Source: Aldehydirespirator sp965204415 | GTDB taxonomy: Bacteria; Actinomycetota; Acidimicrobiia; Acidimicrobiales; Aldehydirespiratoraceae | Assembly (NCBI GenBank): GCA_965204415.1 | Contig: CBDBEL010000002.1 | Span: 558,001 to 622,000, forward strand | Direction: 5' to 3' | Length of the DNA: 64,000 nucleotides | Shown: piece by piece, positions 51,110 through 59,882 of the stretch | How positions within the stretch are numbered: position 1 is the first letter of the stretch | How the letters are laid out: each line of letters opens with the position of its first letter | Notes under the pieces: model-generated | What the model saw: only the letters and a program-made list of their open reading frames with translations | Databases searched by the model: none | What the model was told of the DNA's origin: nothing | Program-made: the position numbers and the translations under genes

Positions 51110-52441
51110 ATGAAGAAGAAGCAGGCGGCTCTTTGGCTTGCTGTCCTCGCGGCGTTCGCGTTGATCGCCTCGGCGTGCGGAGACGACGCCGACACGACAA
51201 CCGCAACCCCAACGACGCAGGCGCCAGTTGAAGAGGCTCCCATGGAGGAAGAAGCCCCCATGGAAGAGGAAGCTCCCATGGAGGAAGAGGCTCCCATGGA
51301 AGAAGAGGCTCCCATGGAGGAAGAGGCTCCCATGGAGGAAGAAGCCCCCATGGAAGAGATGTCGATGACGCCCGGTGAGGGCTCGTCGATCACCATGAGC
51401 AGGGCGGACTGGACCACGGGCTACTTCCAGGCCCAGGTCTACAAGCAGATGCTCGAGGAGCTCGGCTATACGGTGTCCGAGCCGTCGGAGCTGGAGCTTG
51501 GCCCGTCGCTGGCCTACCTGGCCATGGCTCAGGGAGACATCGACTTCTGGGTCAACAGCTGGTACCCGGGCCACGTGTCGTGGTGGCTGCCCGAGTTGCC
51601 TGACGGCTCTCTGGTCGGCGACCACCTCACCATCGTCGGCAACGAGATGATCGCGGGCGGCCTGCAGGGCTTCCTCATCACCAAGTCCTTCGCCGACGAG
51701 CACGGGATAACCCATCTCGACCAGCTCAACGACGATCCGGCGATCCTGGCCGCGTACGACGCCGGCGATCAGAACCCCGGAGACGGCGTGGCGCAGATCT
51801 ACGGCTGCCCCGACAGCTGGACGTGCGACAACATCATCGACAGCCAGATCGCCTTCTCGGGCTGGGAGAACGTCGCCCAGGTCAAGGCCGGCTACGACGC
51901 CATGTTCGCCGAAGCGGTGGCCAAGGCCGACGCGGGCGAGCCCGCCGTCGTCTACACGTGGACCCCGAGCGCGTACATCACCCAGCTGCGCCCCGGCGAC
52001 AACGTCTACTGGCTGGCAGTCGAGGAAGTGATCGACGACTCCAACCCGACCGGCCTCGAGGGCGGCGAGGGCCACGACCAGCGGCCCGGCCAGGCCAACA
52101 TCGGCCCCGAGTCCTGTCCCGCTGCTGCGGACGCAGGCACATGCCAGCTGGCGTGGGTCGCAGCCGACATCCAGGTCACGGCCAACACGGAGTGGCTGAA
52201 CGCCAACCCGTACGCCGCGGAGCTGTTCTGCGCGGTGCGACTGTCGGTCATCGATGTGTCGCTGGCCAACGTCGAGCAGTCCGCCGCTGGCGACGCGGCC
52301 ACCGAAGCATTCATCGCGGGGCTGGCGGGCGACTGGATCGTTGCCAACCGCTCCACGGTCGATGGATGGCTTGACCAGGCGAGGAACGCTCCGATGGAGG
52401 CTTCCTGCCCCGACACCACCATCCCGCTCGCGCTGCAGTAG
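51110..52441 (+). CDS. proX: glycine betaine/DMSP-type ABC substrate-binding lipoprotein (OpuAC/ProX)
   Basis: A 443-residue lipoprotein. The signal peptide (QAALWLAVLAAFALIASACG) ends in a lipobox; then comes an acidic tether with six 18-base units coding PMEEEA (51239-51346). The OpuAC domain follows (SITMSRADWTTGYFQAQVYK; QGDIDFWVNSWYPGHVSWW; VYTWTPSAYITQLRPGDNVY). The Trp/Tyr-rich segments can supply the aromatic box that holds trimethylammonium or dimethylsulfonium groups. AGGAGGG precedes the ATG. Together with the three genes upstream it forms a complete importer; the 151-base gap before it holds no gene. Confidence 0.9.
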   Translation: MKKKQAALWLAVLAAFALIASACGDDADTTTATPTTQAPVEEAPMEEEAPMEEEAPMEEEAPMEEEAPMEEEAPMEEEAPMEEMSMTPGEGSSITMSRADWTTGYFQAQVYKQMLEELGYTVSEPSELELGPSLAYLAMAQGDIDFWVNSWYPGHVSWWLPELPDGSLVGDHLTIVGNEMIAGGLQGFLITKSFADEHGITHLDQLNDDPAILAAYDAGDQNPGDGVAQIYGCPDSWTCDNIIDSQIAFSGWENVAQVKAGYDAMFAEAVAKADAGEPAVVYTWTPSAYITQLRPGDNVYWLAVEEVIDDSNPTGLEGGEGHDQRPGQANIGPESCPAAADAGTCQLAWVAADIQVTANTEWLNANPYAAELFCAVRLSVIDVSLANVEQSAAGDAATEAFIAGLAGDWIVANRSTVDGWLDQARNAPMEASCPDTTIPLALQ

Positions 52442-52499
52442 ACGCTTCGGCGCCATAGCGCGCGCTTGAGCCCTTCAGGGGCTCGACACAACACGACAA

Positions 52500-52525
52500 G
52501 AGGGCGGGGCTCCGGCCCCGCCCTC
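52500..52525. terminator. strong hairpin after the osmolyte importer operon
   Basis: GAGGGCGGGGC-TCCG-GCCCCGCCCTC: eleven perfect G/C-rich pairs with a four-base loop, 58 bases after the proX stop. No T-run follows, so it would stall or protect the mRNA rather than act as a textbook intrinsic terminator, as is common in high-GC actinomycetes. Confidence 0.65.
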
Positions 52526-52642
52526 GTCGCGTCTGAACGGCGGCATAGTCTCTCCGCCGTGGACGGGAGGCGCCATGAGCCCAGGATCGGGGCAGCCCGG
52601 GCGGTCCCGCCGGGGTGGCTGGTCGAGCATGGCGAGCGCAAC

Positions 52643-53869
52643 ATGCACGCCCTGGGGCCAGGGTCGGACCTGGAGGCTCAGTGGACCGCCGCGGGGTTGC
52701 GCCTGCCCGACCGGGCCGCCATCCGGCGCTACCGGCTGGAGCGGGTCCGCGCCCAGCTGCGGGCGGCCGGGTGCGACGCGGCGCTGCTGTATGACCCGAT
52801 CAACGTCCGCTACGCCACCGACACCACCAACATGTCGCTGTGGACGATGCACAACGCCGTCCGCTACGCCTTCGTGGCCGCGGACGGACCGTCGGTGCTG
52901 TTCGAGTTCTCCAAGGGTGAGTTCCTGGGCCTTCACTCCGAGGCGGTCGACGAGATCCGGCCCGGGACCTCCTACCTGTACTTCTACGCCGGATCCCGAG
53001 CGCCCGAGATCGCGGGCCGCTGGGCCGACGAGATCACCGCGCTCATGTGCGAGCACGGCCGGGGCGACCAGCGTCTGGCAGTGGACCGCCTCGACCTGAT
53101 CGGGGTGCGGGCACTGGAGGCGAGGGGCGTGTCGCTCGTCGATGCCGACGGGATCATGGAGGAGGCTCGAGCGGTGAAGTGCCCCGACGAGGTGGCCGCC
53201 ATGCGGTGCGCGGTGCATGCCTGCGAGGCCGCCGTGGCCGACATGCGGGCCGCCTTCGAGCCCGGAGCGACCGAGATGGCGCTGTGGGCGGTGCTGCAGG
53301 CCGGGAACTTCGCCCGCTACGGCGAGTGGATCGAGACCCGCCTGCTCTCGTCGGGCCCTCGCACGAACCCCTGGTACCAGGAGGCCAGCAGCCGCCGGGT
53401 GCAGGCGGGGGAGCTCATGGGGTTCGACACCGACCTGGTGGGCGCCTACGGGGCCTGCGTCGACATGTCACGCACCTGGCTGTGCGGAGGGGGCCGGCCC
53501 ACTCCCGCCCAGCACGACACCTGGTCGCTGGCCGCCGAGCAGATCGAGCGCAACACCGAACTGCACGTCGCAGGGGCGTCGCTTCGCGAGATCACCGAGC
53601 GGTCCTGGTACCCGCCGGTGGACGACTACCACGGCTACACGGTGCTGTCCCACGGCGTGGGACTGTGCGACGAGTACCCGTCGACGTTCACCCGCGAGCG
53701 CTGGGCAGCCGAGGGGTACGACGCAGTGCTGCAGCCGGGCATGGTGATGTGCGTGGAGGCCTTCGTCGGCTCCAAGTCGGGCGGCGAGGGCGTGAAGCTG
53801 GAACAGCAGATTCTCATCACCACCGAGGGCAGCGAGCTGCTGACCACCTACCCGCTCGGCCTCATCTAG
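52643..53869 (+). CDS. dddP: DMSP lyase DddP homologue (M24 metallopeptidase fold)
   Basis: A 408-residue member of the creatinase/prolidase (M24) fold that matches DddP, which cleaves dimethylsulfoniopropionate to dimethyl sulfide and acrylate. All metal ligands known for Ruegeria DddP (as I recall: D295, D297, D307, H371, E406, E421) are present with exact local spacing as D262, D264, D274, H337, E372, E387; catalytic D377 is D343 and Y366 is Y332. Local text: GFDTDLVGAYGACVDMSRTW and YTVLSHGVGLCDEYP. The N-terminal DPINVRYATDTTNMSLW is also DddP-like. ATG at 52643 fits the family start. It follows a betaine/DMSP-type importer. A plain Xaa-Pro or creatinase-like activity is the alternative. 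Confidence 0.8.
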   Translation: MHALGPGSDLEAQWTAAGLRLPDRAAIRRYRLERVRAQLRAAGCDAALLYDPINVRYATDTTNMSLWTMHNAVRYAFVAADGPSVLFEFSKGEFLGLHSEAVDEIRPGTSYLYFYAGSRAPEIAGRWADEITALMCEHGRGDQRLAVDRLDLIGVRALEARGVSLVDADGIMEEARAVKCPDEVAAMRCAVHACEAAVADMRAAFEPGATEMALWAVLQAGNFARYGEWIETRLLSSGPRTNPWYQEASSRRVQAGELMGFDTDLVGAYGACVDMSRTWLCGGGRPTPAQHDTWSLAAEQIERNTELHVAGASLREITERSWYPPVDDYHGYTVLSHGVGLCDEYPSTFTRERWAAEGYDAVLQPGMVMCVEAFVGSKSGGEGVKLEQQILITTEGSELLTTYPLGLI

Positions 53870-53880
53870 CTTGGGGGTCT

Positions 53881-54831
53881 GTGAGCGATCGGTCGTCAGG
53901 GCGAGTTTCGGTCAGGGCCCGGCCGAGTGTCGGCTTCGTGGGGCTCGGGACCATGGGCGGGCCGATGTGCCGGCGATTGGAGGCCGCGGGCTACCCGGTA
54001 ACGGCTTACGACCTGGACTCCGCCGCGCTGGCTGCGGCCGTGGAGGCCGGTGCCGTAGCCGCGGCGTCGGCCACCGAATGTGGCCGTAGTGCAGACCTGC
54101 TCCTGACGTCGCTGCCCGGGCCTCCTCAGGTGGAGGCGGTGATGGCCGGTCCCGGTGGCGCGCTCAGCGCGATGAGGCCGGGCTCGGTGTGGGTGGACCT
54201 CACCACCAACAGCCTCGAGCTGGTGCGGGAGCTGGCCGCGGCCGCACCTGACGGTGTAGCCGTGGTCGATGCGCCGGTGACGGGCGCGGTCGACGGCGCC
54301 CGACGGGGCGAGCTCACCCTGTTCGTGGGCGGTGATCCGGCCGACGTCGCCGTGGCTCGGCCGGTGCTGGAGCACCTCGGGACGGTCATCGACTGCGGGC
54401 CGCTCGGCTCCGGCAACGTGGTCAAGCTCGTCACCAACCAGCTCTGGTTCGCGGCTGCGGCTGCGCTGGGGGAGGGGTTCGCGGTGGGAGTGGCCAACGG
54501 GGTGGAGCTGAGGACGCTGTGGCAGGCGATCCTCGACAGCGTCGGCGACAGCTTCGTGGCCCGCCATGACGCCCCCAGCATCTTCGCCGGCCACTACGAC
54601 CCGTCGTTCCCGCTCTCGCTGTGCGTCAAGGACCTGGGGCTGCTGGCCGACCTCGAGTCCAACGTGGACGCTGACCTGCCGGTGACCGGGGCTGCCCGCA
54701 GCGCGTTCGAGCGGGCGGCACGGCGCTACGGTCTCGATGCGGGCGAGATGAGCGTCGCCCGTCGCATCGAGGACGATGCGAGAATGTCGATGCGGCTGGA
54801 GGGCGATTGGACCCCTCACTGGGAGAAATGA
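53881..54831 (+). CDS. 3-hydroxyisobutyrate dehydrogenase family NAD(P)-dependent oxidoreductase
   Basis: A 316-residue beta-hydroxyacid dehydrogenase. Seen: GFVGLGTMGGPMCRRL (dinucleotide loop), substrate loop VVDAPVTGAVDGARRGELT, and the catalytic Lys in GSGNVVKLVTNQL. Family substrates are 3-hydroxyisobutyrate, tartronate semialdehyde and, in some members, 3-hydroxypropionate. The last is the acrylate-derived product of DMSP cleavage, so beside the DddP-like gene a 3-hydroxypropionate role is attractive but unproven. GTG start at 53881, eleven bases after the DddP-like stop. Confidence 0.88.
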   Translation: MSDRSSGRVSVRARPSVGFVGLGTMGGPMCRRLEAAGYPVTAYDLDSAALAAAVEAGAVAAASATECGRSADLLLTSLPGPPQVEAVMAGPGGALSAMRPGSVWVDLTTNSLELVRELAAAAPDGVAVVDAPVTGAVDGARRGELTLFVGGDPADVAVARPVLEHLGTVIDCGPLGSGNVVKLVTNQLWFAAAAALGEGFAVGVANGVELRTLWQAILDSVGDSFVARHDAPSIFAGHYDPSFPLSLCVKDLGLLADLESNVDADLPVTGAARSAFERAARRYGLDAGEMSVARRIEDDARMSMRLEGDWTPHWEK

Positions 54832-54883
54832 TGCGGGCAGTGACGCGAGAAGTGGCCCGGGAAGTGACACGGGAGGATCGGTG

Positions 54884-55756
54884 ATGCAGTCCGAAGCGAC
54901 CGCCAGCCTGGCCGATTTGGTCGATCTGCGGGCGTTCCCGATCCACGACCCGGCCTCTGCCGCCTATCTGGCCGCGGTGGACGCCGCTCGAGCCGGCCTC
55001 CGCTCCGAGGGCTGCGCCGTGCTGGGCGGCTTCGTGCGGCCGGACGCGGTGGCCACGCTGAACGACGAGATCGCTGAGCGCAAACACGCCACCCACTACT
55101 CCACGCAGGTGATCAACCCGTACTTCCACACGTCGTTCAACCCGGACTACCCGCCCGACCATGCGGTCAACACGTTCATCGAGCGCTCCAGCGGCTTCAT
55201 TCCCGGCGACGCCTGGGACTCCGGCTGCGCCACCGACACTCTGTTCCGGGCGCCGGAGGTGGCCCGGTTCATTGCCGACTGCTTGGAGATCGGCGCTCTG
55301 TACTGCTACGACGACCCGCTGGCCGGGCTGACCGCCAACATCTGCGATCCGGGCCAGCAGTTCACATGGCACTTCGACACCAACGACTTCGCGGTGACGG
55401 TGCTCGTGCAGGCGGGCGACGAGGGCGGCCTGTTCGAGTACGTCCCCCAGATCCGTTCCGCCCAAGACGAGGGCTTCGAGGCCATCGCCGCGGTGCTGGC
55501 CGGCGGCGGGGAGGGGGTGCGCACGCTCGATCTGCGGCCCGGTGACCTGCAGATCTTCCGGGGGAGGCACTCGCTGCACCGGGTCACCAGGGTGGCTGCC
55601 GGGTCGCGGCCCCGCCATGCCGCCATCTTCGCCTACACGCTGGAGCCGGGGGTGATCGGTCGGGTCGAGCGCACCCGCCAGCTGTTCGGCCGGGTGCTCC
55701 CCGCCCACGAGGAGGCCGAACGGCGCAGAGTCCGCTCCGACGCCCTGCTCGACTAA
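54884..55756 (+). CDS. 2OG/Fe(II)-dependent oxygenase (phytanoyl-CoA/ArpA-like)
   Basis: A 290-residue non-haem oxygenase: iron HxD in FTWHFDTNDFAVTVLVQ, distal His in GRHSLHRVTRV with the 2OG Arg following (SRPRHAAIFAY). N-terminal text SEGCAVLGGFVRPDAVATLN resembles the phytanoyl-CoA hydroxylase/HalD-like group; substrate unknown. ATG at 54884 with GGGAGGA six bases upstream; GTG one codon earlier is possible. The 52 bases before it carry imperfect GAAGTGRCMCGGGA direct repeats. Likely co-transcribed with the two genes upstream. Confidence 0.8.
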   Translation: MQSEATASLADLVDLRAFPIHDPASAAYLAAVDAARAGLRSEGCAVLGGFVRPDAVATLNDEIAERKHATHYSTQVINPYFHTSFNPDYPPDHAVNTFIERSSGFIPGDAWDSGCATDTLFRAPEVARFIADCLEIGALYCYDDPLAGLTANICDPGQQFTWHFDTNDFAVTVLVQAGDEGGLFEYVPQIRSAQDEGFEAIAAVLAGGGEGVRTLDLRPGDLQIFRGRHSLHRVTRVAAGSRPRHAAIFAYTLEPGVIGRVERTRQLFGRVLPAHEEAERRRVRSDALLD

Positions 55757-55857
55757 TCCCAGCCCGAACCGTCCGTGGTGCGACCCCAGGCCTCGCCGGA
55801 CTCGACGGTGATCGACACCTCGACTGATCCCAGCCCTAACCGTCCGTGATTGCTGCG

Positions 55858-56355
55858 TCAGCGCGGCTCGAAGCGGTCCACGTTCACGTAGGCGCCGTCC
55901 GGCTCCACCCGCACGAGGGCCATGTGCGACGCGGTGAACGATGCGTTGATGGTCGGCAGGTCCTTGGGCGGCCATGCGCCCGGTGGCGGATCGCGCCTGA
56001 AGCGGGCCATGGTCATGTGGCCGGTGAAGCGACGGTTCGGGGGAGGCTGGCCGATTTGGGCGGTCGCCTCCGTCACCGCGGCTGCGAGGTCGTCCAGGCC
56101 GCTGACCGGCAGCATGACCACGCCCCGGCCCAGACGCTTGAGCGTCGGTCCCAGCGCCACTGTTGCCGGCGTGAAGGCCACTCGGCGCAGTGCCTGGGCC
56201 GCCTCGGTCTCGTCGCACTGGCCCAGGAACCGCAGGGTGATGTGCAGCCGCTCGGGCTTGGTCCAGCGCAGACCGTCCACCACGGGCCTCGGCATGGCAG
56301 CCAGTTCCCGCACGACTTCGTCGGGCGGCCAGACGGCGACGAACAGCCGCGGCAT
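55858..56355 (-). CDS. thpR: RNA 2',3'-cyclic phosphodiesterase (2'-5' RNA ligase family, ThpR)
   Basis: A 165-residue 2H phosphoesterase. Both HxT/S-x motifs are visible: HITL in RLHITLRFLGQCDE and HMTM in RFTGHMTMARF. The start PRLFVAVWPPDEVVREL is typical of the family, supporting ATG at 56355. It opens RNA 2',3'-cyclic phosphates and can reverse 2'-5' linkages; physiological role unclear. The 100 bases before 55858 hold two copies of ATCCCAGCCC(G/T)AACCGTCCGTG (55756-55778, 55825-55847) and no gene. Confidence 0.88.
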   Translation of the reverse strand: MPRLFVAVWPPDEVVRELAAMPRPVVDGLRWTKPERLHITLRFLGQCDETEAAQALRRVAFTPATVALGPTLKRLGRGVVMLPVSGLDDLAAAVTEATAQIGQPPPNRRFTGHMTMARFRRDPPPGAWPPKDLPTINASFTASHMALVRVEPDGAYVNVDRFEPR

Positions 56356-56523
56356 GCTCCCGAGGGTACGCGCCACCGGCGGCGGCTGAGGGCCGGAGGC
56401 CGAGCGCGAGGCACGCGGACCCGCGGCGAGGCGCCGCCACGCCCTCATCGGAGCCGCCGGGTTGGTGGCCACTGGCTGGTTCCTGGAGGCCGACGCGGCC
56501 CGACACGAGCTGCCACGGCGCAC

Positions 56524-56566
56524 TTATCAGACAAGTGTTGACATGCGGGCTCCCTGGTCGTACGGT
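56524..56566 (+). promoter_or_regulatory. promoter with GntR-type box before the cyclo-ligase-like gene
   Basis: -35 TTGACA (56538-56543), 17-base spacer, -10 TACGGT (56561-56566). Directly upstream, TTATC-A-GACAA (56524-56534) is one mismatch from the TTGTC-N-GACAA box found at the other two purine-unit promoters. Confidence 0.68.
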
Positions 56567-56606
56567 TTCCTCGTTCTGCTGCGGACGTTTGGGGGGCCGG
56601 AAGCAC

Positions 56607-57362
56607 ATGGCCGATGCTCGATGGGCCGGGCGACACGAGGCCAAGGACGACCTCAGGAGCGAGGTCTGGTCCGCCCTCGAACGCGCCTCCACCGGCGTCG
56701 GAGGCGTTCGCAGCCGGATTCCGAACTTCGTGCGGGCCCACGAGGCGGCCGATCGGCTGGCGGCGCTGGACGTCTGGACGCGGGCATCGGTCGTCAAGTC
56801 GAACCCGGATCCCGCGCAGGCGCACGTCCGGCTGCGCGCGCTTCAGGACGGCAAGACCCTCTACGTGCCGGTCCCGGAACTCACCGAGTCGTTTCCGTTC
56901 GTGCGCCTGGACCCTGCGGATCTGCGGTCGCGACGGATCTCGTTCGAGAACGTAATGTTCTCCGAGGGCGCCGTCGAGATCGGCGCGCCGGTCGAGTTCG
57001 ACGAGATGGAGGCGTTCGACCTCGTCGTCGTCGGCTGCGTGGCTGTGACCCGAGCGGGAGGCCGGACGGGCAAGGGCGGGGGGTTCGCCGATCTGGAGCT
57101 GGGGATATTTCGCGATGTCGGCCTGGTCCAGCCCGGCACGCCGATCGTTACCACCGTGCACGGCTCGCAAGTCGTTGGCGACGGGCGGGTGGCCATGGTC
57201 GGGCACGACACGCCGCTCGACTGGATCGTCACACCGGATGAGGTGATCGAGACTCGAACCAGCTACCCGCGGCCGGGCGGCGTCGACTGGTCGTCAGTGC
57301 AACCCGACCAACTCGCGGGAATCCCGTTCCTCGGCGCCTTGCGCGCCCAACTGGAGAGCTAG
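56607..57362 (+). CDS. 5-formyltetrahydrofolate cyclo-ligase family protein (MTHFSD-like)
   Basis: A 251-residue protein of the 5-formyl-THF cyclo-ligase fold. N-terminal KDDLRSEVWSALE, middle VKSNPDPAQAHVRLRAL, and the nucleotide-site loop RTGKGGGFADLELG in place of the enzyme's GxGxGYYD. That GKG-GFADLE form is seen in the MTHFSD-like branch, whose reaction is not established. A folate link would suit purine metabolism. ATG at 56607 follows a clear promoter and GntR-type box. A short, internally deleted copy of this gene appears at 59962. Confidence 0.78.
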   Translation: MADARWAGRHEAKDDLRSEVWSALERASTGVGGVRSRIPNFVRAHEAADRLAALDVWTRASVVKSNPDPAQAHVRLRALQDGKTLYVPVPELTESFPFVRLDPADLRSRRISFENVMFSEGAVEIGAPVEFDEMEAFDLVVVGCVAVTRAGGRTGKGGGFADLELGIFRDVGLVQPGTPIVTTVHGSQVVGDGRVAMVGHDTPLDWIVTPDEVIETRTSYPRPGGVDWSSVQPDQLAGIPFLGALRAQLES

Positions 57363-57381
57363 CGCCGGCCGCTGGAACACG

Positions 57382-58770
57382 CTACAGACCTCGACCGGCG
57401 CCAACATGCTTCGAGGCGAGTCGCTGTGCGATACCGTTGTGGCGGCCAATCAGGGCCTCGACGTCGATGGTCAACAGACGCCCGTCCCTGATCACTTGGC
57501 GGCCGTTGACGATCGAGAGATCGACGCGGTCGACCGAGCACAGCAACAGCGCAGCGACCGGATCGTGGACCGCACCGCCGGCCATGGCGACAGTGTGCAG
57601 GTCGATTCCGATCACGTCCGCGGCCTTGCCGGCCTCCAGCGACCCGAGTTCGTTCGACCGGCCCAGGACCGACGCGCCGCCCACCGTCGCCAGTCGGAGA
57701 CCGGCCTCGACCCCGAGGCCCTGAGCCCCGTGGGCGACGCGCTGCAACAGCACAGCGGCGCGGGCCTCGGCCAAGAGGTGACCGGTGTCGTTGCTGGCGG
57801 AGCCGTCGACGCCGATTCCGACGTTGACTCCCGCATCCAGCATGTCGCGCACGCGGCATATGCCCGACCCGAGCCGCATGTTGGACGAAGGGCAGTGCGC
57901 GATCCCCGTGCCCGTCTCAGCCAGCATCGCAACCTCTGCGTCGTTGAGGTGCACCGCGTGTGCCCACCACACGTCGGGTCCGAGCCAACCCACCTCCTCC
58001 ATGTACTCGGCTGGACGCTGGCCGAATCGCTCACGGCAGTAGTCGATCTCGTCGAGGGTCTCGGCGACGTGCGTGTGGAGGATGACGTTGGGGTGCGACC
58101 GGGCCAGATCTGCCGATTCCCTCATCAGCTCCTTGGTGACCACGAACGGAGTGCACGGGGCCAGGCCGACGCGCACCATGGAGAACGGCGACGGATCGTG
58201 GTGGGTCTCGATCAGCCGGACGCAGTCGGCGATCACGACGCCCTCGTCCTCGACGACTTCGTCGCCTAGGAGGCCGCCGTCGCTCGCGCCCATGGACAGC
58301 GAGCCGCGCGTCGTGTGCATGCGCAGGCCGATCTTCCCCGCGGACTCGATCTGCGCGTCCAGCAGCTTTGTGTGGTTCGTGAATATGTAGTGGTGGTCGC
58401 TGCTCGTCGTGCAGCCGGACAGCATCAGTTCGGCCATGGCCGTCAGGGATGCGATTCGGAGTGCCTCGGGATCAACTTCCGCGTAGAGGGGCGCCAGACG
58501 GCTCAGCCAGTCGAACAGCCCGCTGTCCTGTGCCCCGGGGACGGCACGGAACAGAGACTGGAAGAAGTGATGGTGGGTGTTGATGAGACCCGGGGCCAGG
58601 GCCAGCCCTCTCGCGTCGATGGTCTCGTCGGCAAGCTCGGGCAGGTCCGGTGTAGGCCCCACCTGTTCGATGACGTTGTCGCGAATGAAGACGCCTCCCC
58701 CGGGGATCCTGGTCCCGAGCGGGTCCATCGTTATGACGACATCAGCGTCCTTGAGCAGCAGGGTAGACAT
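57382..58770 (-). CDS. amidohydrolase, 8-oxoguanine deaminase-like
   Basis: A 462-residue metal-dependent amidohydrolase. Metal ligands: HxH in INTHHHFFQSLFRA, His in VILHTHVAETLDE, His in WWAHAVHLND, Asp in VGIGVDGSASNDTG. The GCTTSSDHHYIFTN insertion and PSSNMRLGSGI are features of the 8-oxoguanine/atrazine-hydrolase branch (8-oxoguanine to urate plus ammonia); hydroxyatrazine- or guanine-type deamination is the alternative. ATG at 58770 with GAGGAA upstream. It is convergent with the cyclo-ligase-like gene and preceded by a perfect GntR-type box, next to a nucleoside importer. Confidence 0.85.
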   Translation of the reverse strand: MSTLLLKDADVVITMDPLGTRIPGGGVFIRDNVIEQVGPTPDLPELADETIDARGLALAPGLINTHHHFFQSLFRAVPGAQDSGLFDWLSRLAPLYAEVDPEALRIASLTAMAELMLSGCTTSSDHHYIFTNHTKLLDAQIESAGKIGLRMHTTRGSLSMGASDGGLLGDEVVEDEGVVIADCVRLIETHHDPSPFSMVRVGLAPCTPFVVTKELMRESADLARSHPNVILHTHVAETLDEIDYCRERFGQRPAEYMEEVGWLGPDVWWAHAVHLNDAEVAMLAETGTGIAHCPSSNMRLGSGICRVRDMLDAGVNVGIGVDGSASNDTGHLLAEARAAVLLQRVAHGAQGLGVEAGLRLATVGGASVLGRSNELGSLEAGKAADVIGIDLHTVAMAGGAVHDPVAALLLCSVDRVDLSIVNGRQVIRDGRLLTIDVEALIGRHNGIAQRLASKHVGAGRGL

Positions 58771-58839
58771 GGTTTCCTCACCGTCCGGATGGCTGCGACC
58801 GCCGGACAGGCTACGCAGGCCGGCCGCTAGCCTAGCAAG

Positions 58840-58850
58840 TTGTCTGACAA
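58840..58850. promoter_or_regulatory. GntR-type box upstream of the amidohydrolase
   Basis: TTGTC-T-GACAA, a perfect 11-base palindrome, 70 bases before the amidohydrolase ATG. Identical to the box at 59925-59935. The rest of the 207-base gap to the GntR gene shows no gene. Confidence 0.7.
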
Positions 58851-58977
58851 GTTCGCTTCCGTCGGGGGGCGACGGGGCCACGGGTCCGAGACCGCGGCCC
58901 GACGTGCCGACGAGTCGGTGCCGCGGGCAGCGTCGTACTCGGGCCGAGACCCGGCCGACCGGCCGGGGCCGCGCCGT

Positions 58978-59757
58978 CTAGGTCCAGCGAGTGGTTGAGC
59001 CCCGTCGAACGGTCCGGATGAGACCCTGGGGCACCATGCCCGGAACGTGATAGTCGTGCGATCGATACAGGCGGCAGCCGTTGACAGACAATCCGATGGT
59101 CTCGAGCATCAGAAGCGGCACACCGCCCCTTACATTCAACAACTCCGCGATCTCGTCGTCTGCGGACACCGCGGTGGGCAGGGCAAGCTCCCAAGTGACG
59201 GGCTCGCCGCGAAGTCGCTCCACCAGAGTCAGGATCGACTCCGCGGGATCGATCTTGCCACTGTCATCGGGGTGCAGCGGGAGCGTGTCGATCGCAAGCC
59301 TGACCGGCGTCTCGTCGGCGTCCCACCGCTTGGTGATCTTGACGGCCGGCGTGCCATCGGGCACATCGAAGACGTTCGCGTCGGTGCCGCGGAGTTCGAT
59401 GTCCTCGCAGCCCTCCAAGAGCATCAACGGATTGAACCCCAAGGCCTTGATGACATCTCTGAACTCGCCTTGCTCGTCGAAACGGCCGGCGAGTTGCAGA
59501 GCGTCTCGATTGACGACTGTAGCCGCCCCTTGGCGCCTATAGACGACGCCCATGGCCTCGAGTCGGGCGATCGCCTCTCGCAGCGCAGGACGGGAAACCC
59601 CGAGCTGCTCGGCAATTCCCAGTTCGCCGCCCAGCGTGGCAGGGTCCTGGCCGTTGTCGCTGTCACGCCAGAGCGACAGCACACGGTCCTCAGGCGTGGG
59701 GGGTCGACTGTTCTGAGATGCCTGCTCGACCACGGCAGGCCTCCTCTTCCCGGTCAT
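58978..59757 (-). CDS. GntR-family transcriptional regulator with UTRA-type ligand domain
   Basis: A 259-residue regulator. Residues ~20-90 hold the GntR winged helix (IAEQLGVSRPALREAIARLE then MGVVYRRQGAATVV); the remainder is a HutC/UTRA-like effector domain (KITKRWDADETPVRLAIDTL; ending CRLYRSHDYHVPGMVPQGL). ATG at 59757 with GAGG upstream. It lies amid four copies of one palindrome (TTGTC-N-GACAA and near matches) at the promoters of the cyclo-ligase-like gene, the amidohydrolase and the importer, so it is the likely repressor of all three and perhaps of itself. A purine or nucleoside is the expected effector. Confidence 0.88.
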   Translation of the reverse strand: MTGKRRPAVVEQASQNSRPPTPEDRVLSLWRDSDNGQDPATLGGELGIAEQLGVSRPALREAIARLEAMGVVYRRQGAATVVNRDALQLAGRFDEQGEFRDVIKALGFNPLMLLEGCEDIELRGTDANVFDVPDGTPAVKITKRWDADETPVRLAIDTLPLHPDDSGKIDPAESILTLVERLRGEPVTWELALPTAVSADDEIAELLNVRGGVPLLMLETIGLSVNGCRLYRSHDYHVPGMVPQGLIRTVRRGSTTRWT

Positions 59758-59882
59758 TTCCTCGCCGGTCTCCTTCACGCGTTTGCAGCCCCATCCAGTG
59801 TAGCCACGCACCCCCGGCGTCTCTGATCCTCCGCGGTGTAGTCGGGTGCGCCGCCGGCAGGGCCGTCCCCCCGGCCAGCGAC

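Noticed and set aside
52466..52642. N-terminal extension of the DddP-like protein
   Set aside because: The extra ~59 residues include the terminator hairpin and show no similarity to the family; the usual start is at 52643.
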